Assembly (NCBI GenBank): GCA_963848115.1
Contig: CAWKCP010000016.1
Span: forward strand, 1 to 64,000
Length of the DNA stretch: 64,000 nt
Reading direction: 5' to 3'
Source of the DNA: JAWKOK01 sp963848115
GTDB lineage: Bacteria; Chloroflexota; Anaerolineae; Caldilineales; Caldilineaceae
The translations under genes and the position numbers were made by a program. Of the stretch, positions 27,847 to 36,289 are shown piece after piece. The stretch's first letter is position 1, and each line of letters opens with the position of its first letter. Under the pieces are notes generated by a model, which was not told the origin of the DNA, did no database searches, and saw only the letters and a list, made by a program, of their open reading frames with translations.

Positions 27847-27901
27847 GCCAAGTGTCTGGAAGGCAGGTTCTTGTCAACAGCCTGCCTTCCGGACACTTGG
27901 C
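27847..27901. repeat. 21-bp hairpin between adaptor and permease genes
   Basis: Arms of 21 bases (27847–27867 and 27881–27901) are complementary except for one G·U, with a 13-base loop. The core of the left arm is CCAAGTGTCTGGAAGGCAG. It lies inside the operon, between the adaptor's stop (27922) and the permease's start (27788), and no T run follows on the minus strand. It could be an mRNA-processing or stabilising hairpin, or a mobile REP-like element. Confidence 0.85.
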
Positions 27902-27921
27902 ACTACAACGTTGTCGAAGTA

Positions 27922-29268
27922 TTAGTTTCTGTCGAAGGTGGTGACGGCAGTCATATTCCAACGCAGACGGTCGTCATTTTCGTCGGGGACGACGACGACC
28001 GTGTAGACGATGTCGCCTCGGCGATCCTCACCGATGGGACGGATGCGATCGACCGTGCCTGAGAGCGTCAGATCGGGGATGGCATCGAAGGTCAGCGTTG
28101 CGTCATCTCCTGGCTCTACGCCGACAATGTCGAACTCGGTCAGATCCTCAGTTCGCACCTCCCAGGAAGAAAGATCGGCCAGACGAGCCACCGATGTCCC
28201 TGCCGACACCTGTTCGCCAATTTCCAGATCGAGCAAGGCAACTGAGCCGTCAAACGGGGCCCGTAGTTCCCGATCCGCCACAGCCACCAGGGCCTGTTGC
28301 AGCGACGCCACGGAGGCGGCCACTTCCGCCTCGGCACTCTCGATCTCTTCGGGGCGGTTTCCGGCCTCGAGCAATTCAAGCTGTGCTCTGACGCGACGGA
28401 CCTCTGCTTCCGCTGCCGCCACATCCGCGGGCAGTGTCTGGCTTAGGCCATCCAACTGCGCCTGCGCACGGCGAACCTCGGCGCTGGCCGATGCTGCATC
28501 CGCAGGGCTGGGGCCGCTTTGCAGATCCTCGTAACGGGCAGCCGCCGCTTCAAAGTCGTTGGTCGCTCGTTGCAGATCCGCAGACTGGGCCGTAGCTCCG
28601 GCGTCGTTGCGCCACTTGACCTCGTTGAAGGCACGCTGTGCCCGCGTGAGCTCGGCCTGGGCATTGGCCATATCTGCTTTCGCGTTGATCAGCTCTTGCT
28701 CACTGGCGCCTTCGTAGACCTTGGCCACGCCGGCTCTGGCCGCCGATACCTGAGCTTCTGCCGCAGCAATATCATTGGGCAGCGAACCTTGTGCGACTCG
28801 ATCGCGGGCTGCTTCTGCGGCCTCAAGGGAAGCGCGTGCGGCATCGATCTCTTCCTGGCGAGATCCTGCCTTCAGTTCCGCCAAACGGGCCTGCGATCGT
28901 TTGAGATCTGCCTCGGCCCGACTGACGGCCGCACGTTCTCCATCTGCATCCAAACGCAACAGGACATCGCCTTTGGCAACGTCATCACCCTCGGCGACCA
29001 GAACTTCTGAGACAATGCCGCCAACCGGTAGGCTGAGATCGGCGGAGTTGGCCGGCACGACCCGCGCATCTGCAATGATGGCCTGGTTGTCGGTAATGAC
29101 CGGCAGTGCCGAACCCTCGGAATCAGTTGCGTCCCCTTCATCGGCGGGCATTTCTGTTGTTTCGCCCGGCTCTGCACCCGGTAGATAGGGATCCAGAAAT
29201 CCACCGAAATAGGCAGCAGCGCCGGCAATGACGACCACTACAAGGATCACTATTAGTACACGTTTCAT
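27922..29268 (-). CDS. HlyD-family periplasmic adaptor / membrane-fusion-type protein
   Basis: A 448-residue protein with an N-terminal membrane anchor (VLIVILVVVVIAGAAAYFG), a lipoyl-like half (LPVGGIVSEVLVAEGDDVAKGD), a long Ala/Glu-rich coiled-coil hairpin (about 105–320), the second lipoyl half (LRAPFDGSVALLDLEIGEQV) and a β-barrel domain. It couples to the adjoining ABC permease and ATPase as in DevBCA systems. A lipoyl motif plus coiled coil implies spanning a cell envelope layer; in a presumed monoderm the coil may instead pack along the wall. Confidence 0.9.
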   Translation of the reverse strand: MKRVLIVILVVVVIAGAAAYFGGFLDPYLPGAEPGETTEMPADEGDATDSEGSALPVITDNQAIIADARVVPANSADLSLPVGGIVSEVLVAEGDDVAKGDVLLRLDADGERAAVSRAEADLKRSQARLAELKAGSRQEEIDAARASLEAAEAARDRVAQGSLPNDIAAAEAQVSAARAGVAKVYEGASEQELINAKADMANAQAELTRAQRAFNEVKWRNDAGATAQSADLQRATNDFEAAAARYEDLQSGPSPADAASASAEVRRAQAQLDGLSQTLPADVAAAEAEVRRVRAQLELLEAGNRPEEIESAEAEVAASVASLQQALVAVADRELRAPFDGSVALLDLEIGEQVSAGTSVARLADLSSWEVRTEDLTEFDIVGVEPGDDATLTFDAIPDLTLSGTVDRIRPIGEDRRGDIVYTVVVVPDENDDRLRWNMTAVTTFDRN

Positions 29269-29328
29269 CGTTTCCCTCTCATAACCCGGCAGATGGTGTG
29301 CCGTCTTTTTGCATTGGGTGTTTGCGCT

Positions 29329-29980
29329 CTACAGACTACTGGAATCAATCTTTTGTTTTTCTTTCCGACAGAGTGCTAGGCTGCTGTTTACGCCGGCCAC
29401 ATTGAGCCCGTCCAGCAATACAGAGACTATATCCTGGATCATTGCTCTCTTGGAGGGGACGCCCGGCCCATTTCCCGTGAATGCCATGCCGTCCAAGATG
29501 GCCAGGAAGGCGCCGGTCAGTACATTCGGATTGACATCAGCGCGTATCGCCACGCTGATTGCCGGCGGAGAAAGCTTGGCACAATGGCTCAAACAGGCAA
29601 CTGTAGGCGACTGCACTCAGGTGTCGCGCACTGTTTTCGCTCAATGAAGGCATGTCCGCATGCATGATGCTGGACAGGTTCATTTGGGGCTGAGTGACAA
29701 ACCATGCCCCGACGGCATTCAGTTGCGCAGCCAGATCCGGACCGGCACGATGGAGGGCATCTTCTATGCCGATACGATGTCGGTCAAATGCCCGTTCAGC
29801 GATCGCGACGTACAGTTCTTCTTTCCCATCAGGGAAGTGATAGTAGAGTGATGCCTGTCGGATGCCCAATGTGTCGGCAATATCGCGTAAGGTAACGGCA
29901 TTGTAGCCGCGCTGCATGAAGAGCGCCTCTGCCGTCTCCATCACTCGCTGTTTGGATTCACTAATTTCGATCACACTCAT
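29329..29980 (-). pseudogene. TetR/AcrR-family regulator (frameshifted)
   Basis: From ATG 29980 the TetR HTH is intact: ETAEALFMQRGYNAVTLRDI and GIRQASLYYHFPDGKEELYV. The ligand-binding domain proceeds to LFEPLCQAFS and goes out of frame at about 29555–29575; the adjacent frame continues PPAISVAIRADVNPNVLTGA to the stop at 29329. It heads the export operon and lies 60 bases upstream of the adaptor gene, so it probably represses it. As given, the effector domain is broken. Confidence 0.85.
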
Positions 29981-30223
29981 TTTGCCTCACACAGGCCGGT
30001 TTGCCTATTGATCCGAACTGTTTCCGGCTATACCAACTATGCTCACCAATTCGATCTGGCCCTAATCTACCATTGGCTATTTGAACAGCCTATTCCAACC
30101 AATAGTGATCCCTACCTATAATTTGGTAGGCAGATCAGTGCTCACTATATCACATTTGGAACTATCGTTGGTAACCCGTTCTCCGATCCGATCAGTTGAA
30201 GCAGAAATCGGTCACTCTTTGGT
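29981..30223. other. Divergent intergenic region
   Basis: No gene. AT-rich sequence with CCAACCAATAG and ACCTATAATTTGGTAGGC (30107–30130), the latter containing an imperfect inverted pair (TACCTA/TAGGCA); this is a plausible TetR operator/promoter zone, on position only. Confidence 0.35.
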
Positions 30224-30253
30224 TTGACCGAAACGCACCGAATCCAGTATAAT
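30224..30253 (+). promoter_or_regulatory. σ70-type promoter of rplU–rpmA–rpmE
   Basis: -35 TTGACC (30224–30229), 18-base spacer, -10 TATAAT (30248–30253). Transcription should begin at about 30260, giving a leader of about 137 bases before rplU. Confidence 0.75.
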
Positions 30254-30308
30254 CATGTTTTGTGGGCCATATGCCTATGGAAGTTTAAGTGTATGAATTC
30301 TTTAAGCG

Positions 30309-30336
30309 CCTGTGTTGCCGCCCTTAAGCACACAGG
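30309..30336 (+). promoter_or_regulatory. Hairpin in the rplU mRNA leader
   Basis: CCTGTGT (30309–30315) pairs perfectly with ACACAGG (30330–30336) around a 14-base loop within the leader. Position suggests a possible r-protein autoregulatory element, but I cannot match it to a known L21 leader. Confidence 0.3.
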
Positions 30337-30396
30337 GCCGCTCCAAAGTTTCGGACAGAGAATTCGTCCGGACGCGGCTATGAAAGGGAGAAAAGC

Positions 30397-30711
30397 ATGT
30401 ATGCTGTAGTTCGAACCGGCGGCAAACAATACCGTGTTGCTGCCGGGGATATTCTTGAGGTTGAAAAGCTTGCCGGCTCGGTAGGTGATTCTATTGCGTT
30501 GGACGACGTGCTATTGGTTGCCAATGGCGACGACGTGACCGTCGGCCAGCCTGTTGTGGAGGGAGCCTCGGTCTCCGCCAAGATAACCGGACAGTATCGC
30601 GGCAAGAAAATTCGTGTCTTCAAGTACCAGCCGAAGAAACGTGTTCGTGTGAGTAAGGGCCATCGTCAATCCCTGACCCGGCTCGAGATTGAATCCATCA
30701 CTGCCGGGTAA
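30397..30711 (+). CDS. rplU: 50S ribosomal protein L21 (bL21)
   Basis: A 104-residue bL21, binding 23S rRNA in the large subunit. It begins MYAVVRTGGKQYRV and carries the C-terminal signature KKIRVFKYQPKKRVRVSKGH. It is the first gene of rplU–rpmA–rpmE, preceded by GAAAGGGAGAAAAGC and a strong promoter at 30224–30253. Length and order with L27 are as usual. Confidence 0.98.
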   Translation: MYAVVRTGGKQYRVAAGDILEVEKLAGSVGDSIALDDVLLVANGDDVTVGQPVVEGASVSAKITGQYRGKKIRVFKYQPKKRVRVSKGHRQSLTRLEIESITAG

Positions 30712-30839
30712 CTGCGCTTGAGCAGGTGTTGAGCTGAAATGAAAAGAACGACTATCATCTTCAGGATCCGACACCCCCAGGTAAATACCCTGAAAACTGG
30801 TTCCCTGAATCGTCGGGGAAGGTAAAGGAGAAAGCTGAT

Positions 30840-31103
30840 ATGGCTCACAAAAAAGGTGGCGGTTCCAGCCGAAACAATCGTGATTCCAACGGCCAGCGTC
30901 TTGGTGTCAAGCGCTCTGGCGGTGAATTTGTAACAGCCGGCAACATCATTGTTCGCCAGCGCGGTACCCGGATCTATCCGGGCAAGAACGTCAATAAGGG
31001 CAAGGATGATACGCTCTTCGCTGTAGCCGATGGCTATGTGACGTTCGAGTGGATGAAAAAGGGCAAGAAGCAGGTCAGCGTTTACGCTGAGAAGGTTAAT
31101 TAG
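30840..31103 (+). CDS. rpmA: 50S ribosomal protein L27 (bL27)
   Basis: An 87-residue bL27 near the peptidyl-transferase centre. The sequence starts MAHKKGGGSSRNNRDSNGQR with the canonical AHKKG N-terminus, so no Firmicutes-type cleaved extension, and contains FVTAGNIIVRQRGTRIYPGKNV. AGGAGA precedes it. It ends one base before rpmE. Confidence 0.98.
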   Translation: MAHKKGGGSSRNNRDSNGQRLGVKRSGGEFVTAGNIIVRQRGTRIYPGKNVNKGKDDTLFAVADGYVTFEWMKKGKKQVSVYAEKVN

Positions 31104-31104
31104 C

Positions 31105-31470
31105 ATGAAGCCAGATATTCACCCGACCTATTATCCCGAAGCCACCGTCACTTGTTCCTGTGGAGCGACTTGGACCACGGGCAGTACGGCCCCTGAAATT
31201 CGCACCGACGTGTGCAGCACCTGCCATCCGTTCTACACAGGTGAGCAGCGCATCGTTGATACTGCTGGTCAGGTCGAGCGCTTCATGAAGCGCTTGGAAC
31301 GCCGCCAGAGTGCAGAGGCTCGCTTGGAAATTGAATCCCGTGCACGCGCCGAGGCTGATGAAGCAGCCCGCAAGGCCCGCGCCCGCGGTGATGATCCGAA
31401 GGCTGCTGCTGAACAAGTGCTGGCCAAGTATGAAGTCGCTGAAGAAGTTGAGATCGAAGCAGAGGGCTAG
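31105..31470 (+). CDS. rpmE: 50S ribosomal protein L31 (bL31) with long C-terminal tail
   Basis: A 121-residue protein. The first about 70 residues are bL31, zinc-binding form: MKPDIHPTYY, TVTCSCGATW and DVCSTCHPFYTG supply the four Cys. The remaining about 50 residues are a charged Ala/Arg/Glu helix (RAEADEAARKARARGDDPKA) ending in an acidic EEVEIEAEG. Usual bL31 is about 66–80 residues, so the tail is an addition, seen in some Chloroflexota. It follows rpmA with a one-base gap, implying coupled translation. Confidence 0.95.
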   Translation: MKPDIHPTYYPEATVTCSCGATWTTGSTAPEIRTDVCSTCHPFYTGEQRIVDTAGQVERFMKRLERRQSAEARLEIESRARAEADEAARKARARGDDPKAAAEQVLAKYEVAEEVEIEAEG

Positions 31471-31495
31471 TCCAGTTCGTTTCGATGATCACATC

Positions 31496-31535
31496 AAGGC
31501 AGGGGAGGAATTTTCCTCCCCTGCCTTTTCTGTTT
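31496..31535 (+). terminator. Rho-independent terminator after rpmE
   Basis: AAGGCAGGGGAGGAA (31496–31510) pairs with TTCCTCCCCTGCCTT (31513–31527), followed by TTCTGTTTT. A strong terminator, separating rpmE from tdk. Confidence 0.9.
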
Positions 31536-31720
31536 TGCGCGGTGGATACTTGCATTTCAAGCCGAGACCGGACACAATGTCGATGCCTATTGGCGCACCA
31601 GAGAGACTGCCGACGAGAGTGCGATCTGAGGACATTTGTCGCCTTTTCGTCTGGGTCGATAGCTTGGTGCGATGGGCATCAAAATCGTCAACTATCGCAT
31701 GAGTTCGCGGAGGAGAAACG

Positions 31721-32344
31721 ATGCATTACCGACCGGCAGGGGGTTGGATTGAGTTGGTCTGTGGTTCGATGTTCAGCGGAAAGACCGAAGAACTGTTGAG
31801 GCGAATTCGCCGCGCTGAGATCGGTCGCAGGAACGTTCAAATCTTCAAACCACGCATTGACAGCCGCTACGGCGCCTCACGCGTTGCGTCGCACAACGGC
31901 GTCGCCCGCGAGGATGTGGTTGTGATTGAGAAGGCCTCTGAGATTTTGAAGTTGGTGCGTCCGGAGACAACTGTGTTGGCTGTGGATGAGGTTCAGTTCT
32001 TCGACTGGCAGATTGCCGACGTCAGTGATGAGTTGGCGGATCGAGGGTTGCGTGTCATCGCAGCCGGCCTGGACCAGGACTTCCGGGGCGAGCCTTTTGG
32101 TCCTATGCCGCTCATGATGGCTATCGCCGAACACGTGACCAAGTTGCATGCGATCTGTATTTCTTGTGGCGCCTCTGCTAGCCGGACACAGCGTCTAATC
32201 GATGATCGCCCGGCCCGTTATGATGATCCGATCATCTTGGTCGGCGGTTCAGAAAGCTATGAGGCACGCTGCCGGCAGTGCCATGAAGTGCCTGGTCGGC
32301 CGGTCTCCCGTGTCGCAGAGATAGCGCAAGCGATCGATTCCTGA
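31721..32344 (+). CDS. tdk: Thymidine kinase (type II)
   Basis: A 207-residue kinase of the salvage pathway, phosphorylating thymidine to dTMP. Seen: P-loop G15-SMFSGKT22, catalytic D89-E90 in AVDEVQFFD, lasso/substrate region, and the structural zinc site CISCGAS with CRQCHE near the C-terminus. The start at 31721 follows GCGGAGGAGAAACG. It comes after rpmE but beyond a strong terminator, so it has its own transcription. Confidence 0.96.
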   Translation: MHYRPAGGWIELVCGSMFSGKTEELLRRIRRAEIGRRNVQIFKPRIDSRYGASRVASHNGVAREDVVVIEKASEILKLVRPETTVLAVDEVQFFDWQIADVSDELADRGLRVIAAGLDQDFRGEPFGPMPLMMAIAEHVTKLHAICISCGASASRTQRLIDDRPARYDDPIILVGGSESYEARCRQCHEVPGRPVSRVAEIAQAIDS

Positions 32345-32352
32345 GATAGAGA

Positions 32353-32414
32353 ATCGTCTGATGAACTATCTTGTAGTTCCGGGGGAAGAATCACAAGATA
32401 GATCATCAGACGAT
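32353..32414. repeat. Long inverted repeat downstream of tdk
   Basis: ATCGTCTGATGA + TATCTTGT (32353–32374) is mirrored by ACAAGATA + TCATCAGACGAT (32393–32414); 20 of 22 positions pair, with a symmetric AC/GA internal mismatch and an 18-base loop. It lies nine bases after the tdk stop and has no T run, so it may be a tdk 3' hairpin or an operator for the regulator gene. Confidence 0.85.
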
Positions 32415-32495
32415 CGTAGGGACCGACTCACGTACCGAAGTCAGATAGTGGCTTTGGAGATCGAGCTTGTTTGAAATCTGTTGCGCTGGCATAAT

Positions 32496-32605
32496 TCGTT
32501 CAGACTGATACAATATCTTTCATCTTAGGCCAAAATCGTTCAAAAATCGTTCAATACCGAACAACATCAGAGCCCAATGAACGAAAACGTGGAAAAAATG
32601 AACGA
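32496..32605 (+). promoter_or_regulatory. Phased TCGTTCA heptamers before the SARP-type gene
   Basis: TCGTTCA occurs at 32496, 32536 and 32547; the last two are exactly 11 bp apart (one helical turn). Inverted copies TGAACGA lie at 32578 and 32599 (21 bp apart), overlapping the two candidate start codons. Direct heptamers at 11-bp steps are the operator type of SARP/AfsR-family regulators, so self-regulation is plausible. Confidence 0.55.
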
Positions 32606-35600
32606 TCGCCTGCAGATTCGACTGCTAGGCGGCCTCAAGATAGAGCGGAATGATCAGGAGGTGAAAGGCTTCGCCTCCAGCAAAGCTCGCGCCCTGATCG
32701 CCTACCTTGCCTGTAATCCGGGTCCTCACAGCCGGGAACTCCTGGCGACCATGCTTTGGGATGACAGATCCCAAGAACGCGCCATGGGGAATATGCGCGT
32801 CCTCATCAGCAGCATACGCAAGCTCCTCTCGCCCTATTTTGACATCAGCCGCCACGAAATTGGCCTACGCCACGGTGAATCAATCTGGATTGATGTTGAA
32901 TGCGTCGATCAGATCTTTTCGGAGATATGTGGTGAAGTCAGCCATTCGGACACACTTCCGCCTAAGGACATTGCCCGCTTGGAAGAATATCTCCACCTCT
33001 ATCGTGGTGGTTTCTTGGCGGGCTTCAACATTCGGTCGGCTCAGGAGTTCGATAACTGGGTTCGAATTGAGCGCGAGCGACTCCACCATCGAGTCGTTCA
33101 ATGTGTGGCTACACTTGTCGACCATTTCATCCGTCAAGGTGAAGATGCGAAGGGCATTGAGTGGGCCGATCACCTCATCAAATTGGAGCCACTCTACGAA
33201 CGTGGCCACGAACAGAAGATCGTCCTGCTTGCACGTAATGGCCAGAAACGCGCAGCGCTCGCCCACTATGATAGCTATTGCAAGGCGCTTGCGAGTGACA
33301 TGCATGCCGAACCGTCACCCAGGATGCTGGCACTTTATCAGCGATTGTTTGCTGGTGAACAGCCACACGCTTCTCCGGCTGAACGGGTGAGTCTGCCACC
33401 GGAGAGGGTGTCAAAGAAATCGGCTCAAACGCCGATGCTCGTACCGCTGACGCCGCTGATTGGACGCGAAAAGGAACTTGACGAAATCATATCGCGCCTT
33501 CGCCGGCCTGCATGTCGGTTGTTGACACTTGTGGGTCCCGGCGGGGTTGGTAAGACGCGAATGGCTTTGGCATCGGTCGACCATTTTAGTAGTGACGCCT
33601 CGGATTTTCCCGATGGTGCGTGCTTCGTCTCGTTGGAAAACGTGCAGAGTTCGATCCTGATAGCCACATCGATTGCGGATGTGCTTAACATCTCCTTGAC
33701 GGAAGGGACTTCATCTGATGTCCAGCTCTTGAGCTACTTGCGCAGTCAGCGCTTGCTGCTGGTCCTCGATAACGTAGAGCATCTGGCTGATTGCGCTGAG
33801 CTGCTACTATCCATTTTGGGGGTTGCTCCCTATGTCACGATCTTGTTGACATCTCGCGAACGGCTCGATCTGCACGGTGAATGGCTCTACGAAGTCCCGG
33901 GACTGGCCTGCCCGGATGATGCCATCATGAACCGTGAGGACGCGTTTGGGGCTATCGAACAATTTCCCGCAGTACAGCTGTTCTGCCACGAAGCTCAGGC
34001 GCTTTTCCCCGCCTTTTCCTTGGAAGATGAATACCTTGCGGTCGCTTCAATCTGCCGGAAGATCGAAGGTCTGCCTCTGGCAATTCAACTTGCTGCAGCG
34101 TCCACGCGCATCTTCTCCGCAACCCAAATGCTGAAACAGATCGAGCAAAATCTGGATGTTCTTCAGACAACCATGCGCAATGTGCCTGATCGGCACCGAA
34201 GCCTGCGTGCCGTCTTTGATCATTCATGGACGCTGTTGACAACAGAAGAGCAGGATGCGTTTCGTCAACTCTCGGTCTTTTCCGGCGGGTTTTCAGCTGA
34301 TGCGGCTGAGCATGTGGCCGGCGTATCGACCCCGATGCTCCATTCTTTGGTCAATTCGTCTCTCATCGAGCCGGTGAACGTGCCGATGGCCGATACAGGT
34401 CGGTACAAGATGCACGCAGTGCTCCTTCAATATGCCAGAGAGAAGCTGGCACTCGACAGCCGACAATTGCACGATGTGCACGACAGACACTGCTCATATT
34501 ATACGATGCTGTTGGATGATTTCGGCGACGATCTTCAGAACCATGGGCCGTCGTCCGTCAGCCTCTCTGCCATGGCAATCGACATAGAAAATCTTCGTGC
34601 TGCATGGCAGTGGGGTGTGCTACATGGGCAATTGCAGCGCACGGAGCACGCGTTGTCTGCGTTTGCACGATACTATCTTCTGCATGGGCCGTTTCATGAG
34701 GGCAGCGATGCCATAGGGCTGGCGATTGAGGAGATTCAGGGACGACGACGGCGGAATCGTGATTCCCAGACGGAACGTTTGTTTGCCAAGTTATTGGCAA
34801 TTCAGGCAGAGCTCTACAATCGGCAGGCCGCGTATCAGCAGGCGGTTGATGCCGCGTTGGAGACCATCCACACCGCTGGAAACAACGACCTGGATCAGAT
34901 TGAAATCGAGGGACAGCTTCAGGCTGCTCTGGCCTATCGCTTCTTGGGTGACTATGCCAGCGCCTTGCATCATACCGAATGTGCGCTCGAGCTTTCGCGT
35001 GATGGTGAGCACACGCAGCGCGAGGCAAATAGTCTGCTCACGCTTGGAACAGTCTATCTCTACCAGGCGCAGTTTGAGTTCGCCAGGCAGACATTGACCG
35101 ATGCCTTGGCGCGTTTCCGTTTTCTTGGCAACCGTCGGGATGAGAACCGTGCGCTCAACGTGCTAGGAATTCTCTATCTCTATCAAGGCCGCTATGGTGA
35201 GGCCAATCGCTATTTTGGGCAGGCGTTGCATCTCTATCGGGAGATAGGGGATCGCCAGGGTGAGGCGCAGGTGCTCAACAACCTTGGGGCCGTATGCCAT
35301 CACAGTGGTGAGCTTGTAGATGCAAAGTCACAATACGTTCAGGCATTGGCCATACAGCAAGAGCTTGGCGGCATGCAGGGCGTTGGCCTCTCGTCAGGCA
35401 ATCTGAGTCTCTTGGCGCAGCATTTGGGCGACTTTGAAGATGCATTGACCTTCGGTGAAACAGCAGAACGGATCGCCGATGATTTGGGCGATCGGGACAG
35501 CCGGGCATTTGCCTTGCTCTGCGTTGGCCATGCTTATGTTGGCCTCGAAGAGTGGGACATGGCCCAACGTGCGTATCAACGATCCCTGGCACTACGCCTG

Positions 35601-35954
35601 GAGTTGGGTCAAGCGAACCAGGCACTTGAGTCACGTGCGGGGCTGATAGATGCCACGCTGTCCGCCGGCTGGCAGGATGATCTTTCAGATGACGCTGACA
35701 AGATCCTTGAGAGGCTTGACGGCAACAACCTGCTCGGCATTGTCGATCCGTTTCGCATCTACTGGATCTGCTATCGGGCCCTGCGTGCGAACCAGGACTC
35801 ACGTGCCGGTGAGATCCTAGAACGTGCCTATCGACTGCTTCGACAGCGTTCGGAACTCATTGCCGGTAGCCTGCAGCGCCACAGATATGTCGAAAATTGG
35901 CCTGCACGACGCATGATAACCGAGGAGTACTTGCGTCGCGGCGGTCGGAGTTAG
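32577..35954 (+). CDS. SARP/AfsR-like BTAD–NTPase–TPR transcriptional regulator
   Basis: A 1125-residue cytoplasmic regulator. An N-terminal winged helix (about 12–100; RLLGGLKIERNDQEVKGFAS) and BTAD domain (about 105–255; YRGGFLAGFNIRSAQEFDNW) are followed by an STAND/AP-ATPase NTPase (about 285–560) with Walker A VGPGGVGKTR, Walker B LLVLDNVEHL and LLTSRERL. A C-terminal superhelix of six or more TPRs contains NRRDENRALNVLGILYLYQG. Such proteins switch on genes after ligand- or protein-driven oligomerisation. The start is ATG 32577 or 32598. No obvious target cluster is adjacent; phased heptamers upstream suggest autoregulation. Confidence 0.93.
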   Translation: MNENVEKMNDRLQIRLLGGLKIERNDQEVKGFASSKARALIAYLACNPGPHSRELLATMLWDDRSQERAMGNMRVLISSIRKLLSPYFDISRHEIGLRHGESIWIDVECVDQIFSEICGEVSHSDTLPPKDIARLEEYLHLYRGGFLAGFNIRSAQEFDNWVRIERERLHHRVVQCVATLVDHFIRQGEDAKGIEWADHLIKLEPLYERGHEQKIVLLARNGQKRAALAHYDSYCKALASDMHAEPSPRMLALYQRLFAGEQPHASPAERVSLPPERVSKKSAQTPMLVPLTPLIGREKELDEIISRLRRPACRLLTLVGPGGVGKTRMALASVDHFSSDASDFPDGACFVSLENVQSSILIATSIADVLNISLTEGTSSDVQLLSYLRSQRLLLVLDNVEHLADCAELLLSILGVAPYVTILLTSRERLDLHGEWLYEVPGLACPDDAIMNREDAFGAIEQFPAVQLFCHEAQALFPAFSLEDEYLAVASICRKIEGLPLAIQLAAASTRIFSATQMLKQIEQNLDVLQTTMRNVPDRHRSLRAVFDHSWTLLTTEEQDAFRQLSVFSGGFSADAAEHVAGVSTPMLHSLVNSSLIEPVNVPMADTGRYKMHAVLLQYAREKLALDSRQLHDVHDRHCSYYTMLLDDFGDDLQNHGPSSVSLSAMAIDIENLRAAWQWGVLHGQLQRTEHALSAFARYYLLHGPFHEGSDAIGLAIEEIQGRRRRNRDSQTERLFAKLLAIQAELYNRQAAYQQAVDAALETIHTAGNNDLDQIEIEGQLQAALAYRFLGDYASALHHTECALELSRDGEHTQREANSLLTLGTVYLYQAQFEFARQTLTDALARFRFLGNRRDENRALNVLGILYLYQGRYGEANRYFGQALHLYREIGDRQGEAQVLNNLGAVCHHSGELVDAKSQYVQALAIQQELGGMQGVGLSSGNLSLLAQHLGDFEDALTFGETAERIADDLGDRDSRAFALLCVGHAYVGLEEWDMAQRAYQRSLALRLELGQANQALESRAGLIDATLSAGWQDDLSDDADKILERLDGNNLLGIVDPFRIYWICYRALRANQDSRAGEILERAYRLLRQRSELIAGSLQRHRYVENWPARRMITEEYLRRGGRS

Positions 35955-35975
35955 TGCTCCGGCAACCAGGATATT

Positions 35976-36077
35976 CAGTACTTCACGATTTGTCATTCTG
36001 AGCGGGTATTTTCGAGCACGTCACTCTGGCAAAGGGCCAGCGAAGAATCTCGCTTTTCACCGAATCGTGAACTACTG
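35976..36077. repeat. Palindromic repeat with GTCATTCTGAGC…GCGAAGAATCTC core
   Basis: The ends CAGTACTTCACGATT (35976–35990) and AATCGTGAACTACTG (36063–36077) are inverted with one mismatch. The interior carries TGTCATTCTGAGCGG and AGCGAAGAATCTCGC, a motif pair I recognise from dispersed intergenic repeats in many environmental bacteria. It begins 21 bases after the stop of the SARP-type gene. Confidence 0.8.
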
Positions 36078-36289
36078 ATATTGGCGATACCCGCCCTGCG
36101 ATAGGACGCATTTAGAATTGCCTGGCTCTGGCGGGACCCTTTGACAAGGATCGTTGCGGCGTGGCATGCTATTTTTGATCGTTTTGAATTCACCAAAACC
36201 CCATGTGTTGATTCACCTTGAAGACCGACTCGTTTTGTCCGATCCCATAGAAACGCCGGCTTCAGCTAATGCTTCAAATGGAGGCAGTG

